Assembly: GCA_947365485.1 (NCBI GenBank)
Contig: CANAXK010000092.1
Location: 1 to 7,084, forward strand
DNA from: an uncultured bacterium
GTDB taxonomy: Bacteria; Cyanobacteriota; Vampirovibrionia; Gastranaerophilales; Gastranaerophilaceae
Length of the DNA: 7,084 nt
Direction: 5' to 3'
This document shows positions 1 through 6,440 of the stretch, piece after piece. The position numbers and the translations under genes were made by a program. The notes under the pieces were generated by a model. The model was not told the origin of the DNA. It saw only the letters and a program-made list of their open reading frames with translations, and did no database searches. Within the stretch, counting starts at the first letter, position 1, and each line of letters begins with the position of its first letter.

Positions 1-3
1 CTC

Positions 4-25
4 ATAATTTTTCACTAAAAATTAT
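4..25. repeat. A/T-only inverted repeat downstream of bioC
   Basis: Perfect 9-bp arms (ATAATTTTT at 4-12, AAAAATTAT at 17-25) flank a 4-nt CACT loop, starting 6 bp past the bioC stop codon. It could form a weak hairpin at the 3' end of the bioC message, with T-rich sequence in the stem itself. The stem has no G or C, so it is not a textbook intrinsic terminator. It could equally be an operator or a bidirectional weak terminator for a gene to the left, which lies outside the window. Confidence 0.4.
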
Positions 26-31
26 TCTATA

Positions 32-778
32 TCATATTGCGTTTCTCTGATAGTAACCACCAGGCTGATTTTTGATAAGAACATATATCGGATTATAAGT
101 AAGCGAACAACCGGAATCATAAGCCTCTTCAAACCGCCTCAAGTCAGATTTTGTCCAGCTTTCAGCCTTAATCGCATTGACTCCTGTAAGACTCATGTGC
201 TTCAAAACTTCTTTAGGCGCTCTAAACTTTAAAACCTGCACTTCTTCCTCAATAGAATGCTCTAAACCTTCGAGCATGGAATCAAGTTCGGATATGGAAT
301 AATAGTCAAGCATTTTTCCGGACGCGCATGCGATTTCTTTAAAGTTTTCCTTGCCAAATGTTGAAAACAGCAAAATCCCGCCTCTAGGGAGCTTTGAGAC
401 AAGCAAACTCACAAACCCCTCCAGATTTTCAATCCACTGGAAAGTCGCGTTTGAAATTATAAGGTCATGTTTTTTTGTGCTGTTCTCTAACCCCGCTTCA
501 ATGTCAGAGCAAGTAAACCTAATTTTCGGGTCAATATTTTTGATAAAGCCTTCGCACTCCGGCACAATGTCGTTTGCGGTGTAGGTCTTGAAAGTTAACC
601 TTTTAGCTGCAAGTTCGGTCAAAAACCCTGTTCCGCATCCGATTTCCAGAATATTGTCAAAACGCGTATCCGGAAGATAAGAGAGAAGCTTTTCCGCCAT
701 AATTTTTTGAATCTTAGCGTTTTCGTTGTACGAATTAAGATTCTTTGCAAACCTTTTTTTTATAAGCTCCTTGTTCAT
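32..778 (-). CDS. bioC: Malonyl-ACP O-methyltransferase BioC
   Basis: Predicted cytosolic SAM-dependent methyltransferase of 248 aa, close to the usual BioC length. In the known pathway BioC methylates the free carboxyl of malonyl-ACP so that fatty-acid synthase can extend it to pimeloyl-ACP methyl ester for biotin. Visible family features are the N-terminal RRF-like segment (KKRFAKNLNSY, residues 7-17), SAM motif I EIGCGTG at 45-51, acidic AND at 68-70, SDIE at 91-94, the BioC-type SNATFQWI at 109-116, LTGVNA at 197-202 and the C-terminal LTYNPIYV at 226-233. Its ATG shares an ATGA with the bioG stop codon, which implies translational coupling; I see no good Shine-Dalgarno. Pairing with bioG is what separates it from other small methyltransferases. 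It is the last gene of the minus-strand string within the window. Confidence 0.9.
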   Translation of the reverse strand: MNKELIKKRFAKNLNSYNENAKIQKIMAEKLLSYLPDTRFDNILEIGCGTGFLTELAAKRLTFKTYTANDIVPECEGFIKNIDPKIRFTCSDIEAGLENSTKKHDLIISNATFQWIENLEGFVSLLVSKLPRGGILLFSTFGKENFKEIACASGKMLDYYSISELDSMLEGLEHSIEEEVQVLKFRAPKEVLKHMSLTGVNAIKAESWTKSDLRRFEEAYDSGCSLTYNPIYVLIKNQPGGYYQRNAI

Positions 779-1395
779 AGAATTTCGCCCCAGGCTTTGA
801 ACAAATTGAACGGGCAGTGACCGCTTTTTATATTTGGAGCGATATTCCAGAAAGCAGCCTGATTTGATGTCGGGATGATTTTGTCGTCCGTGCTCAAAAG
901 AACTTTTGTGTATTTAAAATCCAGCTTGGCGGCATAGTTTCTTAAAGCAGCGAGTTCTGATTTTTGATTTTCAAAATCGCGTTTGCAATCCGGCATCGGG
1001 CAATCTTCCCAGAACATGTTTTTGATAAACTTTTCAGCGCCTTGAGGTGAGAAGTTCTTAACCGTTAAATCATAAATCCTTTCAGGAATACCAAACTTGT
1101 TATCAACGGGTTTCATGGTTCCGTTTATTGCAACAGCTTTTTCAAGAGGTTCAAATTTGTCAGCAAAAATCGTTGCAACCATCACGCCCATTGACCATGC
1201 AACAAGATAGCGCTTCGGATACTTTTTAACCTCTTCAAAATCAAAATCCGTATCAAGTGAGTTATAGTCATAGAACATCAAGACATCATAGTTTTCAAAC
1301 CCGAGGTGGTTCAAAACGCTCTCGTCCATGCCCCAGCCGTTAAAGAAAATTATCACGCTGTCGTTGTTTTGTCTGTTAAGCCACTTATATTCCAT
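775..1395 (-). CDS. bioG: Pimeloyl-ACP methyl ester esterase BioG (DUF452 family)
   Basis: Alpha/beta-hydrolase of 206 aa. BioG enzymes cleave the methyl ester that BioC installed, releasing pimeloyl-ACP for BioF; it substitutes for BioH in many bacteria. Sequence support: the family N-terminus FFNGWGMDE at 17-25 (oxyanion region), nucleophile elbow AWSMG with Ser68, the acid in STDD (Asp170 or Asp171) and SGHCPF with His193 near the C-terminus, so the Ser-Asp-His triad looks complete. It lies 35 bp after aroB and overlaps bioC by 4 bp. The start ATG at 1393-1395 is preceded by TGCTAAAAT and 6 nt. The only purine-rich stretch (AAGG) lies just 1 nt from the ATG, too close to act as a ribosome site, so initiation from a leaderless message is likely in addition to read-through from aroB. 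Confidence 0.9.
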   Translation of the reverse strand: MEYKWLNRQNNDSVIIFFNGWGMDESVLNHLGFENYDVLMFYDYNSLDTDFDFEEVKKYPKRYLVAWSMGVMVATIFADKFEPLEKAVAINGTMKPVDNKFGIPERIYDLTVKNFSPQGAEKFIKNMFWEDCPMPDCKRDFENQKSELAALRNYAAKLDFKYTKVLLSTDDKIIPTSNQAAFWNIAPNIKSGHCPFNLFKAWGEIL

Positions 1396-1401
1396 ACCTT
1401 G

Positions 1402-1410
1402 ATTTTAGCA
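1402..1410 (-). promoter_or_regulatory. Extended -10 promoter box of bioG-bioC
   Basis: On the minus strand TGCTAAAAT (TGn plus TAAAAT, hexamer at 1402-1407) stands exactly 6 nt before the bioG ATG, in the 35-bp gap after aroB. No good -35 is visible at 16-18 bp; an extended -10 can compensate. The geometry puts the transcript start at the ATG. It would let biotin genes be expressed independently of the aro genes. Inferred from position and motif only. Confidence 0.55.
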
Positions 1411-1430
1411 TAAAATGAAGTCAGACAAAA

Positions 1431-2507
1431 CTAAAACATGCCCTCTGCCTCACATGCCGTTAGCTTGATTTCTTTAACCTGTTTTTTTGCGCATGGAACA
1501 ATAAAAGTAATCTTGTCAGCGCTTGCTTTTTTGTCCTTTTTCATAATCTCAATCAGCTTTTCAACCGGATACTTGTTTTTCAAAGGCTTGAACCCGTATT
1601 TATACAAAAGCTCGATTGAGAGTCTGTAGTAAGAATAATTTATGTACTCTTTTTTATGCGCCCACTCCAGAATAAAATACATTCCGTACACAACAGCCTC
1701 GCCGTGCGTGTATTTTTTGTACTTCGTAATCGTCTCAAGCGCATGCGCAAAGGTGTGACCGAAATTCAGAATCTTTCTTAGTCCGCACTCTTTTTCATCC
1801 TGATTAACTACGCTAATCTTCAAATTAAGGCAGTATTCAATCATGCGGATTATTGTAATCGGCTCTCTTTGCATAATTTTTTCGCACCCGAGAGTCAGAA
1901 ATTCAAACAGAAAAAGCGAATGTTTGTAATTACAGTTGTCCTCAATAAACGCGTACTTCAAAACCTCACCCATGCCGGACAAGAACTGTCTTTTATCAAG
2001 AGTCTTGAGAAAGTTTATATTGATAAACACGGCTTTTGGCTGATAGAATGAGCCGACAATATTTTTAGCCTCCTGAAAATCAATCGCAGTCTTTCCGCCC
2101 ACAGAGGAATCCACAGCAGACAAAAGTGTTGTCGGAACCTGAATAAAATCAATTCCCCTCATATAAGTCGAGGCAACAAATCCCGTAATATCACCTACAA
2201 CCCCGCCCCCGATTGCTATAAGGACGTCGCTTCGGGTCAAGCCGAGTTCGATTGCGCGTTTCATTATCTTAAGATAGTTTTTGATATTTTTTTCTTTCTC
2301 GCCGTCTTTGAGGATAAAGATTTCTTCTTCCGAGAATCTCAAATCGCAGCGGTACAAATCGTAAACCTTTTTTGAGATGATAACAAGGCGCCTTTGGCCT
2401 TCTGTCATTTCAGAAATTTGCCGGTTGAGTTTGTCAAAACCTGAATCAGAAATCTCTATATCGTACGATTTTTTATCACTTATCTGAACTTTGAGAGTTT
2501 GTCTCAT
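1431..2507 (-). CDS. aroB: 3-dehydroquinate synthase AroB
   Basis: Catalyses the second shikimate-pathway step, DAHP to 3-dehydroquinate, using NAD+ and a divalent metal in the cytosol. The 358-aa length is normal. Motifs seen: DGE at 68-70 and GGGVVGD at 100-106 (NAD binding), PTTLLS at 125-130, DSSVGGKT at 133-140, GMGEVLKY around Glu181, NFGHTFAHALE around His251 and HGEAV with His268. Glu181, His251 and His268 match the three metal ligands of the family. The start at ATG 2505-2507 gives the normal first strand (MRQTLKVQI) and is preceded by AAGG at 2518-2521, 10 nt upstream. It therefore overlaps the aroK end by 32 bp, which looks genuine rather than a start error. Shikimate kinase precedes it and bioG follows. 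Confidence 0.96.
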   Translation of the reverse strand: MRQTLKVQISDKKSYDIEISDSGFDKLNRQISEMTEGQRRLVIISKKVYDLYRCDLRFSEEEIFILKDGEKEKNIKNYLKIMKRAIELGLTRSDVLIAIGGGVVGDITGFVASTYMRGIDFIQVPTTLLSAVDSSVGGKTAIDFQEAKNIVGSFYQPKAVFININFLKTLDKRQFLSGMGEVLKYAFIEDNCNYKHSLFLFEFLTLGCEKIMQREPITIIRMIEYCLNLKISVVNQDEKECGLRKILNFGHTFAHALETITKYKKYTHGEAVVYGMYFILEWAHKKEYINYSYYRLSIELLYKYGFKPLKNKYPVEKLIEIMKKDKKASADKITFIVPCAKKQVKEIKLTACEAEGMF

Positions 2508-3000
2508 CTAAAATAAACCTTACTATTTCATCTTCGCTCAAAAGACTTGTATCTACTGTATAATGCGCTCTTTTGTAATTGTCTTCCCGCTTTTCGAGCA
2601 GCTCTTCAAGAACTTTTTTTGGATTTTCTCTTTGTAAAAGCGGCCTTGTCGTGTCTCTTGATATTCTATAATATAGTACATCAAGGTCAGATTTCAAATA
2701 AAATACTTTGCCAAACTTCAAAAGCGTTGCCCTGTTGTCAGGGTTCTCAAACGCACCGCCGCCGATTGATATAATCTTATTCTTACCCGAGCAAACCATT
2801 TTTATTGTGTCATGCTCCAATTGTCTGAAATAGTCTTCCGAAAACTTTTCAAAGATTTCCGAAATCTTCATCCCCTCAGTTCTTTCAATCAGGCTATCAG
2901 TATCAATAAGCGTGTAGCCCGGAAGCGCCTCTGCAAGCAAATTTCCAATCGTAGTCTTTCCGCTTGCAGGCATGCCGGTGAGAATAATGTTATTCCCCAT
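2476..3000 (-). CDS. aroK: Shikimate kinase AroK
   Basis: A 174-aa P-loop kinase that phosphorylates shikimate at the 3-hydroxyl with ATP. Walker A is GMPASGKT at 9-16. Shikimate-site residues are the DTD at 33-35, Arg59 in YFRQLE and the GGG at 80-82. The lid carries DTTRPLL with Arg119, and REDNYKRAHYTV at 138-149 holds the C-terminal binding Arg. It starts inside the 3' end of aroC (11-bp overlap). A GAAGG at 3007-3011, 6 nt before the ATG, is a credible ribosome site. The last residues (roughly ETNSQSSDK) are encoded in sequence that also encodes the AroB N-terminus in another frame. Confidence 0.95.
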   Translation of the reverse strand: MGNNIILTGMPASGKTTIGNLLAEALPGYTLIDTDSLIERTEGMKISEIFEKFSEDYFRQLEHDTIKMVCSGKNKIISIGGGAFENPDNRATLLKFGKVFYLKSDLDVLYYRISRDTTRPLLQRENPKKVLEELLEKREDNYKRAHYTVDTSLLSEDEIVRFILDETNSQSSDK

Positions 3001-4153
3001 AGCGCGCCTTCATCTCAACGAAATTATCCCCGCCAAGCTTCGTGAGCAGCTCGTCAGCCAGAATTATTGCAACTCTTGCCTCTGCAACAACCGCACACGC
3101 AGGCACCGCGCAGGTGTCAGAGCGCTCAAAATGCGCGCTTGCCGGCTTCATGTCCTTGATATCAACTGTGGCGAGCGCCTTGCGCATTGTAGGAATCGCC
3201 TTCATTGTGCCTCTGATAACAATCGCCTCGCCGTTTGTCATCCCGCCTTCAATCCCTCCGGCATTATTTGTCTGGCGGTAAGTCGTTTTGTTCTTCACAA
3301 AAATCTCGTCATGCATTTGAGAGCCTCTCAAAAACGCAGCTTCCACGCCCGCGCCGACTTCCACAGCCTTAACAGCAGGTATACTCATAACAGCCTGCGC
3401 CAGACGCCCGTCAAGAGCTCTGTCCCAGTGTACATAAGAGCCCAACCCCACAGGAAGGTTGCCAAAAATCACTTCGAATTTCCCGCCCAGTGTGTCACCG
3501 GCCTGAGCAGCTTCGTCAATTGCGTTGCGCATCCTGTCAGCGGTCAGGTCATCAGCGCATCTCACGTCTGATTTTTCAGCCTTTTCCTTTATCAGGGTAT
3601 AGGTTTTTGGATAGAAATCAAGTTTTACATTCCCGATTTGGACAACATGGGAAAAGCCCATGATTCCTAACTCTTTCAGAATCTGTTTTGCAACCGAGCC
3701 AACCGCAACTTCTATCGCGGTTTTTCTTGCGCTGGAGCGTTCAAGCACGTCTCTCAAATCTGTGAAGTTGTATTTTTTTGCGCCTGCAAAATCGGCATGT
3801 CCGGGTCTCACGGTTGTAAAAGATTTTTCTTCAATCTTTTTCAGGGTTTCCTGGGTCGGGTATTCCTGATAATCAGTATTCATGACTTCTTGCCAGTTTT
3901 CGAAGTCTCTGTTCTTTATCTCGAGGCAAATAGGGGCACCCGTTGTTTTTCCGAATCTCACTCCGGATTTAATCTCTACAGTGTCTTTTTCAATCTTCAT
4001 TCTTCCGCCGCGGCCGTAGCCAACCTGACGGCGCGCCAAATCCTCGTTTATTACAGAGGATTTTATCCTTATTCCAGCTGGAATCCCTTCTATTATTGCG
4101 TTCAAGCATTTACCATGGCTTTCGCCGGAGGTTAAAAATCTAAATCTATTCAT
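2990..4153 (-). CDS. aroC: Chorismate synthase AroC
   Basis: Final shikimate-pathway enzyme, converting EPSP to chorismate with reduced FMN. From the ATG at 4151-4153 it has 387 aa, the usual size. Signatures in order: FLTSGESHG at 6-14, RRQVGYGRGG at 41-50, RPGHAD at 116-121, RSSARKTA at 139-146, NAGGIEGGMTNG at 297-308 and the RSDTCAVPA block at 344-352. An in-frame TTG at 4169-4171 would add six residues but lies at the foot of the upstream terminator and breaks the family N-terminus, so I reject it. No Shine-Dalgarno precedes the ATG; instead TATAAT sits 6 nt upstream, suggesting a leaderless message. It is the first gene of the aroC-aroK-aroB-bioG-bioC string. A mild oddity is Lys144 where most relatives have Glu in RxSARET. 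Confidence 0.96.
   Translation of the reverse strand: MNRFRFLTSGESHGKCLNAIIEGIPAGIRIKSSVINEDLARRQVGYGRGGRMKIEKDTVEIKSGVRFGKTTGAPICLEIKNRDFENWQEVMNTDYQEYPTQETLKKIEEKSFTTVRPGHADFAGAKKYNFTDLRDVLERSSARKTAIEVAVGSVAKQILKELGIMGFSHVVQIGNVKLDFYPKTYTLIKEKAEKSDVRCADDLTADRMRNAIDEAAQAGDTLGGKFEVIFGNLPVGLGSYVHWDRALDGRLAQAVMSIPAVKAVEVGAGVEAAFLRGSQMHDEIFVKNKTTYRQTNNAGGIEGGMTNGEAIVIRGTMKAIPTMRKALATVDIKDMKPASAHFERSDTCAVPACAVVAEARVAIILADELLTKLGGDNFVEMKARYGE
3007..3011 (-). promoter_or_regulatory. Ribosome binding site of aroK
   Basis: GAAGG on the minus strand, 6 nt before the aroK ATG and inside the 3' end of aroC. It contrasts with the genes at the heads of transcription units, most of which lack any such site. 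Confidence 0.5.
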
Positions 4154-4159
4154 GTTTTT

Positions 4160-4189
4160 ATTATATAACAAAAAAACGCCCGTTGTTCA
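4160..4189 (-). promoter_or_regulatory. Promoter of the aroC string
   Basis: A perfect TATAAT (4160-4165, minus strand) stands 6 nt before the aroC ATG. With an 18-bp spacer a 4/6 -35 match, TGAACA, falls at 4184-4189, inside the loop of the upstream terminator hairpin. The expected transcript start coincides with the start codon. The -10 is strong evidence; the -35 is weak. Confidence 0.65.
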
Positions 4190-4199
4190 GGCGTTTTTT
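4171..4199 (-). terminator. Intrinsic terminator after the small secreted protein gene
   Basis: Perfect 10-bp stem AAAAAACGCC/GGCGTTTTTT (4171-4180 and 4190-4199) around a 9-nt loop. The palindrome carries an A-tract before and a T-tract after the GC core on either strand, so it could stop transcription both ways. It begins 16 bp past the stop codon of the gene at 4216-4539 and immediately precedes aroC. It insulates the two minus-strand units. Confidence 0.88.
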
Positions 4200-4215
4200 G
4201 CTCTCACATTTTTGA

Positions 4216-4539
4216 TTACAAATCTGAAATAGATGGTGACATATGTATGTCATGGTGGTATCTTTCCTCGCTGTCAACAGCAGGGTCAAGATAAGAGTAA
4301 AACTTCTTGCAAGCTCTGACAAATCTGTTCTGGTTCTTGTCATACAAAGGCTCGCATGGTTTTCCATCTACACGATTCTTAATTAGGAATACTTCTTCTG
4401 CAGTTGTTTCTGAATACCCACCGTTAATCATGTATTCAGGTTCTGTCAATTGTTCCGGAGTAACACCCGCGTTAACGCGGAAACATAAAGCTGTAAATAA
4501 AGCTAATACTAAAAATAAATTTCTTCTCATAACACCCAT
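4216..4539 (-). CDS. Small secreted protein of unknown function
   Basis: I do not recognise the family. The 107-aa product has a convincing Sec signal peptide: a short basic start (MRR at 4-6), a hydrophobic core to about residue 20 and a likely cut after VNA, near residue 24. There is no lipobox, since Leu precedes Cys19. The mature part, about 83 aa, is polar and rich in Glu, Asp and Tyr, with two cysteines (62 and 77) that could form a disulfide, a TPEQLTEPEYMINGGYS segment (27-43) and a tail YLDPAVDSEERYHHDIHMSP (83-102). It should act in the periplasm or outside the cell. Start is ambiguous: ATG at 4537-4539 or ATG at 4528-4530; the latter gives a more usual signal peptide. The gene begins 2 bp after the ispG stop codon but has its own promoter and terminator, so it looks real and well expressed. 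Confidence 0.82.
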   Translation of the reverse strand: MGVMRRNLFLVLALFTALCFRVNAGVTPEQLTEPEYMINGGYSETTAEEVFLIKNRVDGKPCEPLYDKNQNRFVRACKKFYSYLDPAVDSEERYHHDIHMSPSISDL

Positions 4540-4541
4540 TC

Positions 4542-5606
4542 TTATTTAACTGAACTATATGATTCCATTATAATATTTTCTAAAGAATTAATCAAGTCGC
4601 TTTCTGGAACTCTTGCAATAATTTCTCCTTTTTTGAAAATATATCCTTCCTTAATTGCGCCTGCAATCCCAAAATCCGCATGCCTTGCTTCTCCCGGCCC
4701 GTTAACCGGACAGCCCATCACAGCGATTGTGATAGGTAAATCCAGATTCTTGAACCGTTCTTCAACTTTTTTTGCAAGCCCGATAAGGTCAATTTGAGTC
4801 CTGCCGCATGTCGGGCATGAAATAAAATTAACCCCTTTTTGTCTCAAGCCCAGAGATTTGAGAATCCCAAACCCGGCATGGACTTCTTCCACAGGGTTTT
4901 CAGTCAAAGAAACCCTTATTGTATCTCCAATCCCTACGCCAAGCAGAGTTCCGAGCCCGATTGAAGACTTTATCAAGCCTGACTTAAGCGTTCCGGCTTC
5001 TGTAACCCCCAGATGAAGCGGATAATCGACTTTTGTAGCCATTGATTTGTACGCCTCAATAGTTGTGAGAACATCAGAAGACTTTAGAGAGATCTTTGTA
5101 TCATAAAAATTGAGGTCTTCAAGAATCTCAACATGCCTGAGTGCGCTCTGCACCATCTTTTCAGAGAGTGGCAAATCCATCTCAGCAAACTCTTTTTCCA
5201 GAGACCCGCCATTAATCCCGATTCTAATCGGCACGTTATGAGACTTTGCAGCCTCAACAACCTTGATTGTGTGTTCGCGTTTACCGATATTGCCCGGATT
5301 GATTCTAAGCGCATGGATTCCGTTTTCAATACAGGTTATTGCAAGTCTGTAGTCAAAATGGATATCAGCAACAAGCGGCACTGGTGATTTTGCAACAATA
5401 TCTTTTATTGCAGCGGCCGCATCCTTGTTCAAAACCGCAAGTCTAACGATTTCGCAGCCGGCAGAAGCCAGTTCGCTAATCTGGTCAAGAGTTTTAGACA
5501 CATCTCGGGTGTCAGTGTTACACATTGACTGGACGGAGATAGGAGCGTCGCCTCCGATTTTTACATTTCCTATAGAAATTTGTTTAGATTTTCTTCTGTT
5601 TATCAT
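4542..5606 (-). CDS. ispG: 4-hydroxy-3-methylbut-2-enyl diphosphate synthase IspG (GcpE)
   Basis: Iron-sulfur enzyme of the MEP isoprenoid pathway that reductively opens MEcPP to HMBPP. At 354 aa it is the compact two-domain bacterial form: a TIM barrel (VQSMCNTDTRD at 25-35, ADIHFDY at 80-86, RINPGNIG at 101-108, RIGINGGSLE at 128-137, LGVTEAG at 199-205) and a C-terminal cluster domain with CPTC (Cys264, Cys267) and MGCPVNGPGE (Cys299, Glu306), matching the three Cys and one Glu that bind the 4Fe-4S cluster. It is divergent from the phosphoesterase gene, with 41 bp between start codons. No Shine-Dalgarno is seen; TGCTAAAAT stands 6 nt before the ATG. The small secreted protein gene follows 2 bp later. 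Confidence 0.97.
   Translation of the reverse strand: MINRRKSKQISIGNVKIGGDAPISVQSMCNTDTRDVSKTLDQISELASAGCEIVRLAVLNKDAAAAIKDIVAKSPVPLVADIHFDYRLAITCIENGIHALRINPGNIGKREHTIKVVEAAKSHNVPIRIGINGGSLEKEFAEMDLPLSEKMVQSALRHVEILEDLNFYDTKISLKSSDVLTTIEAYKSMATKVDYPLHLGVTEAGTLKSGLIKSSIGLGTLLGVGIGDTIRVSLTENPVEEVHAGFGILKSLGLRQKGVNFISCPTCGRTQIDLIGLAKKVEERFKNLDLPITIAVMGCPVNGPGEARHADFGIAGAIKEGYIFKKGEIIARVPESDLINSLENIIMESYSSVK
4567..4595 (-). promoter_or_regulatory. Sigma70-type promoter inside ispG driving the secreted protein gene
   Basis: TTGATT (-35, 4590-4595), a 17-bp spacer and perfect TATAAT (-10, 4567-4572) on the minus strand lie within the last 55 bp of ispG. Expected start near 4560, leaving a leader of about 20 nt before the first ATG or 30 nt before the second. 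It is the best full promoter in the window. Confidence 0.7.
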
Positions 5607-5612
5607 AAGATT

Positions 5613-5621
5613 ATTTTAGCA
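5613..5621 (-). promoter_or_regulatory. Extended -10 promoter box of ispG
   Basis: TGCTAAAAT on the minus strand (hexamer 5613-5618) followed by AATCTT and the ispG ATG. The nine bases are identical to the box before bioG. Any -35 would fall at about 5636-5641, overlapping the ribosome site of the divergent phosphoesterase gene, and matches consensus poorly. Confidence 0.6.
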
Positions 5622-5634
5622 CTTAAAAAATTTT

Positions 5635-5640
5635 AGGAGA
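5635..5640 (+). promoter_or_regulatory. Shine-Dalgarno of the phosphoesterase gene
   Basis: AGGAGA, 7 nt before the ATG at 5648. It is the only near-consensus ribosome site in the window and fixes this start. I could not pick a convincing promoter for this gene in the 41-bp gap; weak -10-like hexamers (for example TATTTT at 5612-5617) lack a -35. Confidence 0.85.
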
Positions 5641-5647
5641 ACTTTTT

Positions 5648-6391
5648 ATGAAAATTGCAGTAATCTCAGACATCCACGGAAACATGGAGGCACTTAACGC
5701 GGTTATGGAAGACATTAGAAAGCGCGAATGTCAGCGAATCTTTGTTCTTGGGGATTACGCAATGGCAGGGCCCGAGCCTGCTGAAACAGTTGAATACTTC
5801 ATGAGAAAGCGCAACACCCCGTTGTTTACAATGATTCAGGGAAACACTGATTTGATGATTGCAGACTACTCAGAGGAAATCTACAATTCAGTCAAGGAAA
5901 AGGCTCCAATTATGGCGATGGCTTTGAAAACAGACGCAAAAGCTCTCTCCCCGGAGGAAAAACAATTTTTAAAAGAGCTTCCAATCCAGTTGGAAGCGGA
6001 GGAGGAAGGTGTAAAATTCCTGCTCGTACACGGTTCTCCGAGAAAAAACAACGAGGACATTCTTCCTGACACACCGATGGAAGAAGTTGAAAAAATGATA
6101 GCAAACGTAGACGCAGACGTTGTACTTTGCGGTCACACCCATATCCCTTGCGGTTTCCAGACCTCAACAAGAAAAACAGTTATAAATGTAGGAAGCGTTG
6201 GTCGTCCCTTCACGCCGGAGCCAAAGTCTTGTTATCTCACAATAAAAGTTGAAGCCGGAAAATGTGTATTTGAGCATCATTTCGTCGCTTACGACAACGA
6301 GCGCGCAGCAGAGAAGTTGAAGAAGCGAGAGTTTTTCGGTGCTGACAAGCTTGCGGCCATGCTTTTGAATCCAAGAGAAAGGCATTTTTAA
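5648..6391 (+). CDS. YfcE/MJ0936-type calcineurin-like metallophosphoesterase
   Basis: Cytosolic metal-dependent phosphoesterase of 247 aa. All five blocks of the fold are present: SDIHGN with Asp8 and His10, GDYAMAGP with Asp36, GNTD with Asn66, VHGSP with His128 and GHTH with His163 and His165, followed by NVGSVGRP at 180-187. These ligands are expected to hold two metal ions. Relatives hydrolyse model phosphodiesters, but in-cell substrates are mostly unknown, so I give no gene symbol and no substrate. Residues 66-69 read GNTD where many relatives have GNHD or GNCD. A C-terminal extension (about 205-247, charged, ending RERHF) follows the core. Translated from a clear ribosome site; divergent from ispG and convergent with the small regulator gene. 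Confidence 0.9.
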   Translation: MKIAVISDIHGNMEALNAVMEDIRKRECQRIFVLGDYAMAGPEPAETVEYFMRKRNTPLFTMIQGNTDLMIADYSEEIYNSVKEKAPIMAMALKTDAKALSPEEKQFLKELPIQLEAEEEGVKFLLVHGSPRKNNEDILPDTPMEEVEKMIANVDADVVLCGHTHIPCGFQTSTRKTVINVGSVGRPFTPEPKSCYLTIKVEAGKCVFEHHFVAYDNERAAEKLKKREFFGADKLAAMLLNPRERHF

Positions 6392-6440
6392 GAGGATTTA
6401 TTTATTTTTTTAATCTTTAGTAGGAAACTCCTGGCTTATA

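Noticed and set aside
2972..3571. 199-codon plus-strand frame antisense to aroC
   Set aside because: It lies wholly opposite a highly conserved chorismate synthase, and its Arg/His/Cys-rich product resembles no protein family; a shadow of the GC-richer aroC segment.
4154..4171. Upstream TTG start adding six residues to aroC
   Set aside because: It begins at the foot of the terminator stem, lies over the TATAAT box and adds residues (LYNKN) before the conserved MNRFRFLTSGESHG start.
4456..4486. Lipoprotein signal in the small secreted protein
   Set aside because: The only cysteine in the signal region (Cys19) is preceded by Leu, not Gly, Ala or Ser, so it lacks a lipobox; an ordinary signal peptidase I site after VNA fits better.
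6422..6432. AGGA-AAC-TCCT hairpin between the convergent phosphoesterase and regulator genes
   Set aside because: Four-bp stem with a 3-nt loop and no T-run after it on either strand; not a credible terminator.
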